DNA of 64,000 nt from Trematomus loennbergii (taxonomy: Eukaryota > Chordata > Actinopteri > Perciformes > Nototheniidae): the NCBI GenBank assembly GCA_012861695.1, contig JAAOOA010000189.1, forward strand, positions 458,501 to 522,500, given 5' to 3'. Positions within the stretch are counted from its first letter, which is position 1, and each line of letters opens with the position of its first letter. Below are positions 12,637 through 24,003 of this stretch, piece after piece. The notes beneath the pieces were generated by a model, which worked only from the letters and a program-made list of their open reading frames with translations, had not been told where the DNA came from and ran no database searches. Both the position numbers and the translations under genes were made by a program.

Positions 12637-12779
12637 AGGAGGGTCAGAGCAGGAGGAAGAGGAGGAGATGAAGACATTAGTGAAGAAGAAGACATGTATG
12701 TGAGGAATAAAGCTGAAGTGTCAGAAAGAGGGCCAGAGGCAGGGATCAGGAGGCAGAGGAGACTCCAGCTGGACCACAT
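12637..12779 (+). other. Possible exon remnant
   Basis: An open frame reads through GDEDISEEEDMYVRNKAEV and on to LQLDHM and ends at a consensus-like donor GTATGT at 12781. The composition (acidic, then basic) resembles linker exons, and it lies upstream of the NLR exon remnants on the same strand. I cannot name it; it may simply be an open stretch in purine-rich repeat. Confidence 0.25.
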
Positions 12780-13974
12780 GGTATGTTCTTATTCTCCTTA
12801 CATATTCCTTTACAGCAGCACAATCTAGCAGCTCTTAGTATTGACACATGTGTATTGAAATTATTGCTGCACAGGTCACCTTTAACTCTCTGAAGAGATG
12901 GGTGATGTAATTTGTGTACTTAAGTATAACTAAGTACTTTTACTGTACTTACAGTAAACAGAGTTCTAGGGTATCACGAGTACTTTCTGCTGTTTTATAC
13001 GATATGTTAGTTTGTTTGTCTAAGTGAACACCTTGTTTCTCTTGTGCATTAAAAACACTTGTGTTAGGGCATGATTTAACAATAAATAGGTTATATATAT
13101 ATACAAATACCACGTACTGTCCGCCCCCCCTTTGCCACCCCATGTCAATGTTCTAGAACCGCCACTGTTTAGCAGCCAGGTATATATTGCACAGTTTTTA
13201 ACGGCATATATATATACAGGGTTGGGTGAAGTGTTTTGCCCAAAATACCAAAATGCCTCATCTGCACTTTTCCCCCTACAAATGCATTTTAATCAATACT
13301 TTTAGATGTAAATGGTTTATTGTATCATTACTATGGGTCTCTGAAACAATCAGACTTTTACCAGACTGTTATCAGACTTTTATCAGACTTTTAGCAGACT
13401 TTTAGCAGACTTTTAGCACTCTTTTTTGTGTGAGAGGACTAAAATGTGGCCCCTGCCTCTCGGCTGAAATGACTTTAATCATCAGTGTCACTATTGTGGG
13501 GATGTAGGAATGTACCTGTGCCTGGTGTGGAGCCTCCCCGCACTTTAAATCAATTGATTTGCTTTTATTGATCGTATTTTCTACTGTGAATGCACTGTGC
13601 TCATGTTGGGTGATGCGCTCCCTGGAGCCCTCCTGTGGAGAAACTTGGAACTTCACTTAAATCACTTGGTGCTTTTTAAGCCATTTAAATAGTTTTCTCA
13701 CTTTTAAAATACTTTCTGCCCTAGAAATAATTTTTAATCAGTATTACCATTATTTAGGGGCTGCATGAACACGTATTTGAGCATCCCTTCACACTTTCCT
13801 TCTATTTAAAACACTTTTCAGTGAGGTGCTGCAGCCTGCTTCTCTCCTGTTTCTCTGCCCCTATTGAAAACACTTTTCCTCCTTCCACCTTGCTAGAGGT
13901 GAAATCTCTATTGCAGCCCTGATTTTGGCACATCTTGTAAATTAGTTAAATGTACTGTAGCTTTGTGTTTATTT
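12780..13974. other. Non-coding stretch
   Basis: No gene seen. It includes an 11-bp tandem repeat of CAGACTTTTAG (13349-13420). Its part 13390-13965 recurs in unit B at 49322-49877, displaced about 3 kb downstream of the sequence that follows it in A. Confidence 0.6.
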
Positions 13975-14129
13975 AAGTCGCTGTTCATTGTTTTTTTATA
14001 TAAAGCAGATTAATTATATCCTAGACGCTGATGTGTGGATGTTGTGTCGCCTTTTGATAACTTTGAGCTTGTTTTTAGCTGCATGTCTTTTCTATATTAC
14101 TGAACATAGTGTGTGCTGGTTCAGCTGGT

Positions 14130-14243
14130 GAGGCTGGTTATGAAACAGAGGGAGGAGGTGCAGACAGGTGAGGGAAGGTGAAAGTATGAAGTCAGACTGC
14201 CAGACGCCATTTTACAGCTCGACACGAGGAGGAGAACAACAGG
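14130..14243 (+). other. Candidate 5-prime exon of NLR remnant
   Basis: The sequence 'cagacgccattttacagctc' followed by a purine-rich run ends at a strong GTGAGT donor (14244). It recurs at about 46460-46574 in unit B. It precedes the coding-like NLR exons on the same strand, so it may be their untranslated first exon. Weak, signal-based call. Confidence 0.3.
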
Positions 14244-14456
14244 GTGAGTGTTAACACCAGGATCTGCTTTCTAAAACATTCATTATTTACTCTGTTTTAC
14301 TGGATGTCAGAAAATAACTTCTTGGTTAAAAATCTGCGTCCTAGAGTCCATTGAGACTTCTGCAAGTGTTGTACACTTTTATTATTTCATGTTTTCTGAT
14401 TCGTCAGAGTTACATAACATGTGACAGCCAGTGCAGTCAAAATGGAGAGCGGCCTG

Positions 14457-14618
<162 letters not shown>

Positions 14619-14619
<1 letters not shown>

Positions 14620-14666
14620 TGTCCTCCTCCAGTCTTCAGTAATGAACCTGGACCCTCAGACACAAA
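14619..14666 (+). pseudogene. NLR (NLRC3-like) repeated exon, 3-prime part
   Basis: The frame PPPVFSNEPGPSDTK ends at a GTAAGAG donor (14667). It matches the end of the next exon at 15142. Short exons of this kind, repeated in tandem before the FISNA-NACHT exon, are characteristic of the fish NLR (NLRC3-like) expansion of cytosolic immune sensors. The 5-prime part of the exon appears replaced by the GT array. No NACHT or LRR exon follows in the window, so it is a remnant. The unit B copy ends at 50068. Confidence 0.6.
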
Positions 14667-15037
14667 GTAAGAGTTTCTCCTGTAAACTGACCTGAAGAGG
14701 ATTCAGTTTGTTGGTATCTGATAATCTAAACTGTTTAATGAAACCCAGTAGAGTACATTAACAAAGTGTAATTGATCTCTTGCTTCTTGTCATCATCAGA
14801 GATAGTAAATAATCTACTAGTGAAATAATCCTCACACTCTACATGTTGGACTTTGTGTTAAATTAAGCAAATAAAACTCAAATATGTAAAACGTTTCACA
14901 CTCAAATGAATTTTAACAACAGAAACCCACAATCACGACTCAACAACTCTAAACATCTTTAATAAGGTGAACAGTCATAGATCAAAAGCTGCTCTTTAAA
15001 TAAACTAATGATGTTTAAACATGTGTTGTTTCCACAG
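14667..15037. other. Intron-like sequence between NLR exon remnants
   Basis: Non-coding, nearly identical to 50069-50436 in unit B. Confidence 0.6.
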
Positions 15038-15142
15038 ACAGAGAGCAGAGTCTACGGTCTCCATGTGGTCTCTGAAGAGTGACCGGTCTAAAGAGTGGCT
15101 TCCTCTAAACTTCAGTGATGAACCTGGACCCTCAGACACAAA
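15038..15142 (+). pseudogene. NLR (NLRC3-like) repeated exon, complete
   Basis: An acceptor 'gttgtttccacag' precedes 105 bases, and a GTAAGAG donor follows. One frame reads RAESTVSMWSLKSDRSKEW and then PLNFSDEPGPSDTK. The 'S-x-KSDRSK...EPGPSDTK' pattern is the hallmark I recognise from the repeated exons before the FISNA-NACHT exon of fish NLRC3-like proteins. The intron after it starts like the intron after 14666 ('ctcctgtaaactgacctgaa'), showing exon-plus-intron duplication. That intron is broken by the CR1-like LINE at about 15165, and no NACHT exon appears beyond it. The unit B copy is at 50437-50541. Confidence 0.65.
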
Positions 15143-15360
15143 GTAAGAGTCTCTCCTGTAAACTTTTTATTTTTATTTAACCTTTATTTAACCAGATAAA
15201 AACATTGAGATAAAATCTCATTTTCAATGCTGACCTGGCCAAGAAGGCAGCAACGTTACACATAACACAAACATATAAAATACAGAGAACATAACTAAGA
15301 AAACAAAAGAGGAAAAAGCAGTCACTACATTGTGCACATTAGGACAGTAAAAAAAGTACA

Positions 15361-16770
15361 CTACTTGTTACTGCAAGAGCAGCTGGTGGTGAGGACTTCA
15401 GACAACTTCAATTTAAAACATGATATAGAGACAAGTGCCCTCAGTTTGAGGCGTGATTGAAGGTCATTCCAAGACCAAGGACCATAATAAGAAAGACTCC
15501 TTTTTCCAGCCTCAGTCCGCACAGCAGGAACCTGGAACCGTATCCAGGCACTGGATCTGAGGTTGTAAGAATCGCAAACTGGGGCAAATCTGACACATAT
15601 GTAGAGTGGAAGCTTACCTAAAATGGCTTTATACATTAATAAAAACCAGTGCTGCATCCTACGCATAGTAAGTGAGGACCATCCAGTTAGGCTATACAGT
15701 GTGCAATGATGAGTCCTATAGGGTGCATTTGATATAACGCAGTGCAGCATGGTAGAGTGGGTCAAGTTTGGCTAAAACAGTGGGACAGGCAAATCTATAG
15801 ATGGTATCACCGTAGTCCAGCTGGGACAGGAATAAGCCAGAGACCAACCTTTTACGGGATGAAATTGAAAAACAACATTTAAGTCTGAAAAGGAAGCCAA
15901 GAGTGAATTTCAATTTCTTTGTTAGAACTTCAATATGGTGTTTAAAGTTCACATTACTGTCCAACCAAAAGCCCAGATATTTGTAGGTATCAACAAACTC
16001 AACAGAAACGCCATCAAGGGTGTCAATGGAGAGGCAAGAGGAGGACGCTGACTTGGGAGCAAAAAGCATTGCTTTGGTTTTCTTACTGTTCAATAGCAGT
16101 TTGGAATCAAGACGTGCATGCTGCAGCGTGATACAATCTGATTTTAAATTGGAAACGGCCATATCCAGAGAAGGAGCACATGAGTATACAATAGTGTCAT
16201 CAGCATACATATGATAGGTAGAAAATTGCATCTGATTACAAATATTGTTTACATATAATAAAAAGAGCAAGGGCCCCAAAATAGAGCCCTGTGGAACTCC
16301 CTTCTCCAAGGTGACAGGGTCAGAGACAGTACTACCCAACCTGACGCATTGGGTACGGTTGGTTAGATAACTCTGAAACCAGCAAATGGCATTGTGACCG
16401 AAACGACCAACATAACATTAGACATAATGTGGTGATCTACAGTGTCAAATGCTTTGGCTAGGTCAATAAACAATGCAACACAAACTGATTTCTTATCCAA
16501 AGCAGCCTTAATATCGTCTAAGACGTTCAGACTGGCAGTCACAGTACTGTGCTTTGATCTGAATCCAGATTGCATAGGGTTAAGGATGTTGTGTGAATTT
16601 AAAAAAAGTTTTAGCTGAGTAGAAACAAGGGACTCAAGAATCTTTGATAACACAGAAAGATTTGAGATAGGACGATAGTTATTCAACTCCGTGGGATCAC
16701 CAGCTTTCAAGAGGGGCGATACCAGAGCTTTCTTCCACACAGCTGGCAGTGTGTGAGTGGACAGGGAGAG
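15361..16770 (-). pseudogene. CR1-like reverse transcriptase, C-terminal half
   Basis: Reads from SPLLKAGDPTELNNYRPISN (RT block 1) through QSGFRSKHSTVTA, FIDLAKAFDTVDHH (motif A), GVPQGSILGPLLF (motif B) and MYADDTIVY (catalytic motif C), to the C-terminal region with SQLDYGDTIYR. Polymerises cDNA during target-primed insertion. The frame is broken near 16390 (between motif A and motif B) and near 15720. All catalytic motifs are present but not in one frame, so it is probably inactive. Its N-terminal part lies beyond the 3.5 kb insertion, at 20300-20551. Confidence 0.85.
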
Positions 16771-17395
16771 ATTAAAAATACAGATGGAGCGTCTTATTTT
16801 GGACAGTTTGAAACGCGAGGGTCGTGATTGGTCCGTGATTGGTCCGTGATCGGCCCGTGATCGGCCCGTGATGAAGAGCCAGCCCCCAGTCTGACTTGAT
16901 ACCGCCCCCGTGATAAATAAATGTAATTATTGTGAAGCCAGCTGCAATGGATCATTGATCCACCAGGGGGTGCAGTGGGGTTCCACACTGGAGTCATGTG
17001 AAATCAACTTCGACACAGTAAGCTGGATGTACAGTATGTCTGGTACTAATGTATAGCGGATCTTTGTTAAGATCCATATGTCACGGATAGGATCATAGTC
17101 TGTGCTAAATAAGACATGTAATCATTTACAAAACATCACCATGTTGTTATTTAACAAAATAATGTTGTTTAGTCGAAAAAAACGAACGAGAGGAAATGCA
17201 GCCGGCTCTCGATTTTTAATCCTAATTTAATCATCATCTTCACCACGATCATTTATGTTTATGTTCGCCGAATTGACATGAAATCACTGACAAATATGAA
17301 TATACTGTATTCAACTTCATTAAAATGTTATTAACGTGCCTAACTCAGTAATTCACTAAAAATATTTATATTTTAATGGAGCCTTGTCAGGCAGA

Positions 17396-17428
17396 TCAAG
17401 ATCCGCGTAGCGGAGGGATCTTGATCCC
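17396..17428. other. Hairpin
   Basis: GATCAAGATCCGC and GCGGAGGGATCTTGATC form an imperfect stem around GTA. It lies inside the TA-flanked element and recalls subterminal structure, but its role is unknown. Confidence 0.5.
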
Positions 17429-18445
17429 TGGGTGTTATTTTTCCCCATAATGACCAAGTCGCTGCAAATTATCCCGCTTATTACATGGCCACATTCTCAA
17501 CAAAGTAACGACATGACTCCCAATATTAATTTAAATGCTTTTATGGATTTAGAAAATGTTTTTATTGATTTAAAAAATAGTTGTATGTATTGATTTAAAT
17601 TGACATGCATCCGCTAAGAAAAATAGTCCGTTGTTACCGTTTTTTAAACAGTCAGAAGGAAACGGCAGCTCTCAGCTGTGTGTTTACACACCTAATGGCC
17701 CATCACAGCTCTCCCCCCCTGATCTTTCTTTTCCAACAGTTAAGTTAACTGTAGGTTACTCTGAGTGACAAGCTTACAGTTAGTGAAGTAACACTTTTTT
17801 TTTGTGAGTCACGACCTGGCTGTTTCATTCTAACATAACGCTCCAAATATGACTGTTTCCACTCGGACTTCAATACAGCAACACCATTGTTTGGTTTCCA
17901 TGGTAGCGTGTCTCTTTAGTAGCGTGCACTCCTTTCCTGTAAATTACAGGTCCAGCCAGGCAAAACAGTAATATGAAATATGAACGTTAGTTTTTAACTG
18001 AAATGATCAAATAAAGTCAAAATGTCACAGTGTTTACAAACATTGACCATACCGTTCACCAGCCCCCACCCCCCTATGTTGAGTATAGCCTACTCTTTGT
18101 TTAAAACTAATTGGCCATCGGAATGTGTGTCCCAACCCCCCCTGTGATATCTCTTCTCCAGCAGTCTGTAGGTTTGTGTTCGCATATTTATGCTGTCGCA
18201 GTTCCTGTTGTTTCTATCGTGCATTGCCGGTATGAAAGGGTCTGTGCCGGAAATATCAAGATAACACGGCAGGGTCCGTTACAGTTTGTTTTCATCTGAT
18301 TTCAAATAAACAAAGTCTTGGCTTTCAGAATATTAAACTTGTTTCGGCAAATTTAGATGATAAATACAACTATGAAGCTTGTAACGGCATAATTACTTAA
18401 GCGGAGAACGGAGTAATTTAACGTTACAGCAGGCATAACAACAGC

Positions 18446-19147
18446 CGGTGTTTTTTATTAATATATATAGTCGTTATTCATTTGTTTTAAAGCTCAATAA
18501 GGAAGATTTAAACTTTCACACACGTTGACCGGCGAAAAACTCTGCCCGGTTCACCTACCCCCCTCTGAGTGAATACCTGTTAACTTCACATCTTGTCACA
18601 AACTTTTTGGAAGAAAAGACTGACCCAAGATATCTTGGTTTGATTTGGAGAAGGCTTTTAAAGCCTATTGTATACTAACTCTTCCCGTCAAGAATATGAA
18701 TAGAACTTAGATAGATCACTTTACATTTCTGCAAATGAATAGCTAAAAATATGTATTTCTTAATAAACTAAATAGGCCACCATTGGTAGCAGTTCTCATT
18801 ATATACTTCTCAGTAACTGCTCCCTTAAATTAAATGTATTCTGTAGATTTTGGGGATTCATTAATGCATTTATTGCCATCACCATGCTTTTTCAAGACTC
18901 TTTTAAATTCTATCATTTTATAAGGACTTTTCAATGTTCGACATTGCGTGAAACAGAGGATTTCGACATTCTGTATTCCTTGCTTACTTCCTTAAACCTT
19001 TTCTCCTCCTTATCTCTTTCATGACTTTTTATTTAATGCCGGTGTTTATTTTATTATTATATATAGTCGTTATTCATTTGTTTTAAAGCTCAATAAGGAA
19101 GATTTAAACTTTCACACACGTTGACCGGCGAAAAACTCTGCCCGGTT
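18446..19147. repeat. Internal direct repeat of the TA-flanked element
   Basis: About 105 bases (18446-18550, 'agctcaataaggaagattta' to 'gaaaaactctgcccggttc') recur at 19037-19147. Two shorter phrases, 'cattgaccataccgttcacc' (18042, 19265) and 'cccctctgagtgaatacctg' (18560, 19330), are also repeated, indicating an internal duplication of about 0.6-1.2 kb. Confidence 0.85.
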
Positions 19148-20299
19148 CCTTCGGCCCCCACCACGTTGAATAAACAGAAGGCTGCTTTTGTGGAGGAAGT
19201 TACAGCGCTACGTACACACAGTCAGTGTTACTGACCTGAGATGTTTTTATTACATGAATTAATTACATTGACCATACCGTTCACCATCCCCCACCCCCCT
19301 ACTGTATGTTTTGACATGTGGGTACCTACCCCCCTCTGAGTGAATACCTGTTGTACCTGTCCGGGGCTAAGCCCATAGGACGATGCTCTGATGTCATCAC
19401 CCTCGCACATTTGTCATATGTTTACAAAAAACGATGTTAACACTTTCTCGTTCTTAATATATGCTATATTTAGGGTCGATATGTGTTGAATTTACTTTAA
19501 AATAGCAGATCACTGTGATTCGGCTTAGTGAACGTGTGTCTCTTCCTCCGCGGCTCCTCCGTGCAGAGAGGCCCCCCCCCGTTGACAATTCACGAGCGTC
19601 TAACTCTCTCCTCCCTCCCCCGTCGCACCTTCTAACAGAGCCCCCCACATATAAAATCCCAATTTAACCCCTGGCCTCTGGAGCAGAAATGAAAGAGTTT
19701 TAAAAATGTTTACGTTTTGGTAAGTTTTTAGGGAAATGTTGTAATATTGCAACGTTGGCCTTAGGTGGGAGCAGAATTTCTAATCACATTGTCTGAATAA
19801 ATATATTGAACAACTAAGGGTTCATTTGCAGGATTGATTGCTTACTTAGCCCTATATCAGTATATAGCATGAATAATAATCACACATCACTCATATTTGT
19901 TATGAATAATCATTTATCATTTATTAAATAGTAAGTCGCTTTGGATAAAAGCATCAGCTAAATGCAATTTATGAAAGCCTCACTCAGGATTTTTTTAACA
20001 AGTGTTTTTATTGCTCTTGGGGCATTAAAAACAATATTTAACTTTAGTTTTTTATATAATATCTGCATTTTCTCTTGTGAAAAACTAAGTCTTAGTTTGG
20101 CCATAGTTATTTAATATATAGCGCCATCTCCTGGTTAAATCCTGAAATTGAAAATCTGGCAACGCCCTCTTGGAAAATAGTGGGAGGGCTTAACATTCCC
20201 AGATACTGGTCTTTGGCAGGTCTTAGGCAGGTAACTGGCTGGTAGTAGGCAGGAAGCTGTATGCTGGAGTCTGAAATAAGATGCTCCATCTGTATCAGT

Positions 20300-22133
20300 T
20301 ACTGGTTGTGCTATAATCTGAGCTGCAATTTTTAAAAAGAACGGGTCAAGGCCGTCAGGCCCGGCAGACTTTTTAGGATCAATCGAGTGCAAACCCTGTA
20401 AGACTTCAGAGACCGAGAAATAAGCAAAATCAAAAACAGGGGAGTTCATCTCTTGACTATGGCTGTGAGTACGACCATTTAGAGAGTCATGACTTTGCTC
20501 ATCAAAAATGTGACCAGCCTTTTTGAAGTGAGCATTAAAGGCATTAGACATACCATCTGAATCTGAAATAAAAGATCACTGACCTTCAGTTTTTGTGGGA
20601 AACTAGAAACCTTCTTGTTCTGAAGTGATTTAATTGTTTTCCAGAACTTAGAATGGTCATTAAAACTATCAGTGGTTAAGCTCAGATAGTAATCAGCTTT
20701 AGCTTTTTTAATAAGGGAAGAACATTTATTTCTGAGGACACGAAAAAGAAGCCAGTCATCACTAGTGTTAGACTTTCTAGCTAAGGACCATTGCTTATTT
20801 CGATCATGAATGAGATCAGATAGTTCTCTAGTAAACCATGGAGTGTTCCTATTCTTAACTCTGAATTTTCTAAGGGGGGCATGTCTATTAATAATCGATA
20901 AAAAGTGATCAATAAAAAATTGGACGGCAACATCAACAGATGGAATTAACGCTGTGAAGTGCCATTTAACCTCCGCCAGATCGTGTAGGAAAGCCTGCTC
21001 AGAGAAGTGTTTGAAGCAGCGCCTGAGCACAATAAGGCCCTTGGCTTTGGGCAACTTAGTGCTCCTAACACAAGCGATAGTGCAATGGTCACTGATATCA
21101 TTAGGAAAAACACCAACAGACACAAACTTATGAGCTGCATTTGTTAGAATTACATCTATAAGGGTATCGTTATTGGGTTTGGCAGGGTTTATTCTTGTGG
21201 GACTATCAATAAGCTGAGTTAAATTCAAAGAATCACAAACCTGCTTAAACTGTGAAGATTTATCACTTAACCAGTCCCAATTTAAATCACCCAATAAATT
21301 GATTTCAGAAGAAAACTTAGACAACAATTCAGTAAGGCTAGTAGTTGCATCCATGATGGCCGATGGAGGCCTATACAGCCAATAACAGTGAGAGGAGCAT
21401 TTGCTATAGTTATTTGGACTGCTAGCAACTCAAATTGCCTTGGAATTGAAATTGAGTGAAGGACAGAGCACTGTAGTTTCTCAGCAGTGTATATTGCAAC
21501 ACCACCAGCTCTGCCCTTACGATCCGCTCTGAATACATTATATCCATCAATGTGAATAACAGTGTCAGTGACAGACGGTTTTAACCAGGTTTCAGAAACT
21601 ACAACAATATCAGGCTTAGCAACTAAAAACCAGGTCTTGAAAACATCTAATTTGGGCACTAGGCTTCTAGCATTAACATGCAGAAAACCCAATCCTTGCC
21701 TACAGCTAAACTCATTCGGAGTTGGCAAATGATGCAAGGAAGCAGAGAAACACTCAGGACCAGGGTTAATGTTAACGTTACCAGAGAGTAATAGCAGTAA
21801 CAATATTAACAGTCTGGGAGATGATTTTTTCACATGGGCTCTGGACGCGTCACTCCTCAGAGGGGCGGGGCTGCTCCGATCCTTCGATATTAGCGAGTCC
21901 AGAGTCAAAAGGGCATACGGGAGAGCGCATTTCGTGCCATGAAACGTCAGCTTTTGGTAAAAACTATCCGATGGAGTCAGCGCTCCAGAGGTTCCACCAT
22001 CCGAATGTCCGAAGTGAACAGAGGCATCGCTGGGAGGCAATCCGTCAGTTTTGCCGACATGCGGGCTGACAATTAATCCCAGGAAAAAAGCGAACACAAG
22101 GGTAGCTTTAGGCAACATTGTGCTGCAACACAC
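20300..22133 (-). pseudogene. CR1-like LINE endonuclease and N-terminal RT
   Basis: The N-terminal hydrophobic segment is followed by an apurinic-type endonuclease: NINPGPE, LHVNARSLVPK, VVSETWL, GGVAIYT, LLGDLNWDWL, and ISDHCTIA. Nicks the target DNA for target-primed reverse transcription. A one-base deletion near 21372 (relative to 53249 in unit B) breaks the frame in the CYRPP motif, and another frame change occurs near 20560. The reading then continues through KKSAGPDGLDPFF, the start of the RT, up to the inserted DNA transposon at 20292. Confidence 0.85.
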
Positions 22134-22590
22134 CCAATTCAGGATCCGCAGCTCAGGTCCCAGCAGCTCAGGTCGATCAGCAGCTCAGGTCGACCAGCCC
22201 CCGACAGCACGGCAGGACAGACAGCAATCCAGAGTCCGAAAGAGCGACAGCTCAGGCAGAGAGCAAACAATCCAGTCACAGCGAGGCACCGGCACAAAAC
22301 GACGCAAAACAGCCCAACAACTTTTTAAAGCTTTTAAAACGTTTTTAAAAGCGCAGTAGACCAATTTAAAAACAGGTCTAAAAAGCTAAATAAAAAAATA
22401 AATAAAATGTCAGTATGCACAAGAGGTAGTTAATGCCAAAAAAACTACGAGAATGAGACTAACAGAGACAGAAACAAATCAACGTGCTGCCATCTTGGAA
22501 CACACACTGGGTGCAATCAACCTCAATTCGAGTTCTGAAAGCTTCTGAAACTGACCTGAAGAGGATCCAGTTTTGATGTAATCTAATATA

Positions 22591-23036
22591 CAGGGTTCGT
22601 ACGGGTGCTAGAAATCCTTGAAAATGCTTGAAATTGTACGAGGTGTTTTCAAGGTTTGAAAAGTGCTTGAATTTGGGATAAAGTGCTTGAAATTGTAAAT
22701 GCTTTACTTCGATTTTTAGATTAAAAGAAAATAAAGAAGTCGGAGCGCGCTTAATTGCTTCGCTTTGACATAAAACAGCTCCGCCCCGGCCTTCCCGCGT
22801 TATGCGCGTGACCTGCAAGTGTTTTTGTTACGTGTGTGACCTGGGCATTCTGATGAGAGTGATAGATGACAGTATGCCAGGAGGTTGCAGTTTCAACGAG
22901 CGTTGGCTAGCAGAAGACAAATACAAGCCATGGCTCAGACGAGGGTCAAGCCCACGAGTAGCCTCCTGCAAAGTTTGCAAAAAATAACGATGCGAGAGTC
23001 TGCGCTGACGAGCCATATGAAAGGTACGCCGTAGTA
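22591..23036 (+). mobile_element. hAT-like element, 5-prime end with first coding exon
   Basis: The end CAGGGTTCGTACGGGTGCTA and the following 'gaaaatgcttgaaatt' phrases are a familiar vertebrate hAT terminus. It is followed by a promoter-like GC-rich stretch and a short coding exon. The element is broken downstream by the DIRS insertion; the other end was not found. The unit B copy is at 55504-55880. Confidence 0.6.
22802..23029 (+). pseudogene. hAT transposase first exon (BED-like finger) fragment
   Basis: One frame reads FNERWLAEDKYKPWLRRG and then ASCKVCKK, the first half of a zinc-binding BED-type finger. After an A-run the continuation in another frame is MRESALTSHMKG, matching the His half, and ends at a GTACGC donor-like site. 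The frame change in the A-run suggests decay. The first part is identical in unit B (55714-55880), but there the second half is missing. Likely part of the transposon starting at 22591. Confidence 0.55.
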
Positions 23037-23214
23037 GAGCATTTTAGATTAGGCTAACGTTGCATGTTACGTTTGTTCAAGCTAACGTTAGCAAGCTGAA
23101 TAGCGAACTCGATGAGGGATAATAATAATTGCAGGGGACAATCATTTCAGAGGAGCGTACCTATGTTATGTGCGTTACATTCGCCATCCTGTGGTGTTCA
23201 GAGGATGAAGAACT
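23037..23214. other. Short intervening sequence
   Basis: Apparent intron-like continuation of the hAT element before the DIRS terminus. Absent from unit B. Confidence 0.4.
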
Positions 23215-23215
23215 C

Positions 23216-23235
23216 ATAGTTACAGCCGTAACTAT
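23216..23235. promoter_or_regulatory. Terminal dyad of DIRS-1
   Basis: ATAGTTAC-AGCC-GTAACTAT is a perfect 8-bp-arm dyad immediately outside the left terminal repeat. The same core occurs in the internal 46-bp array (27011-27264). It could be a recombinase or transcription-factor site; this is inference. Confidence 0.45.
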
Positions 23236-23236
23236 C

Positions 23237-23286
23237 GTTCTATTTCGTCCCTACTGACCGCCAGAGGCGTTGCTTTAGCACTGGAT
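23237..23286. repeat. DIRS-1 inverted terminal repeat, left
   Basis: Begins GTTCTATTTCGTCCCTACTG and ends with GCTTTAGCACTGGAT. Inverted copy at 28239-28288 with one mismatch. Confidence 0.9.
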
Positions 23287-23289
23287 GAC

Positions 23290-23980
23290 TTATACCAACC
23301 ATGTCATGAAGAATCCAAGCCCTTGCTCACTACTGGAAGCAGCGGGCAGCGGGCAGCCACTGGTAGAGGGCACACCTCCTTTAGTGCCGCTATGGCAAAA
23401 ACAAGAGTTGCTCCGACTGCCGTATACAGGCAGTAGCCTCGATATTCGCCCTTTGGGCACCCACAGGGCACAGCAACTTCGACGTGCCGTTCTCCTGAAT
23501 GTCAAAGCGTGCCAGCTGGGCAGGCTGATTGAAGTGGGTTTGTGGAAGCACCCTGGGCAGGAATGCCAAGGGCAACACCTGAGAGTCCCACCTCGGGCAT
23601 GTATCGTTTATGGAGAGGACATGTAACTCCCCAACTTGCTTCCCTGAGGCCATGGCAAGCAGAAATGCTGCCTTCGTGGGCAGCCACCAAAGCCCCACCT
23701 GGGCCAGGGGCTCGAAGGGAGGAGATGATAGGGCATCCGGCAGCAGGGGCAGGTCCCAAGCCGGAGCCCTCGGGGTGCTAGGGGGACGCTGCCGTAAAGC
23801 CCCTCTTCAGGAAGAGGGACACCGACCTGAGGCACCCCGCCGTGGCGCCGTCGACCCGAACATGTCGGGCAGAAATAGCAGCCACATAAATTCAGAGTGG
23901 AGTGAGAACATCCACTATCTAGAAGGGACTGCCGTCTGGGCAACAGTGTACCTGCTGTCCCAATGAACATGCATATTGTG
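23290..23980 (-). pseudogene. DIRS-1 tyrosine recombinase, decayed
   Basis: Recognisable phrases, split between frames, are AFLLAMASGKQVGELHVLS, LPLAFLPRVLPQTHFNQP, LLCPVGAQRANIEATAC and IRQSEQLLF. The enzyme would integrate the circular cDNA by site-specific strand exchange. The first catalytic Arg of the family, which stands as SAKRVSEL in the unit B copy, is Gln here (SGKQVGEL). The C-terminal HxxR and Tyr region cannot be found before the terminal repeat. The gene is inactive. Confidence 0.75.
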
Positions 23981-24003
23981 CCCCTCAGTTGGGGTAGAAA
24001 GTG

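Larger units (their letters stand above)
16781..20292. mobile_element. TA-flanked DNA transposon, 3.5 kb, non-coding
   Basis: Left terminus CAGATGGAGCGTCTTATTTT; the reverse complement of the right terminus is CAGATGGAGCATCTTATTTC. TA stands at 16779-16780 and 20293-20294, and unit B (52178-52182) has a single TA at the uninterrupted site. This fits Tc1/mariner-type target use, though the size without a transposase is unusual. No open frame above about 70 codons. A tandem array of CGTGATTGGTC-like units lies at 16826-16872. About 17000-18400 holds nothing recognisable apart from a hairpin. Confidence 0.75.
15165..22545 (-). mobile_element. CR1-like non-LTR retrotransposon (LINE), split by a DNA transposon
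   Basis: The minus strand carries endonuclease (about 22000-20950) then reverse transcriptase (about 20550-20300 and 16770-15700). The 3-prime end lies at about 15165 within 'aactttttatttttatttaa'. Insertion is into an NLR intron: 'cctgtaaact' precedes it and 'gaaactgacctgaag' follows, while the uninterrupted intron paralog (14684) reads 'cctgtaaactgacctgaag'. Removing the 3512-base insertion at 16781 leaves about 3.85 kb. Unit B has the same insertion, so it predates the duplication. Confidence 0.85.

Noticed and set aside
12462..12779. Ser/Leu-rich minus-strand frame
   Set aside because: Translation of purine-rich tandem repeats on the opposite strand.
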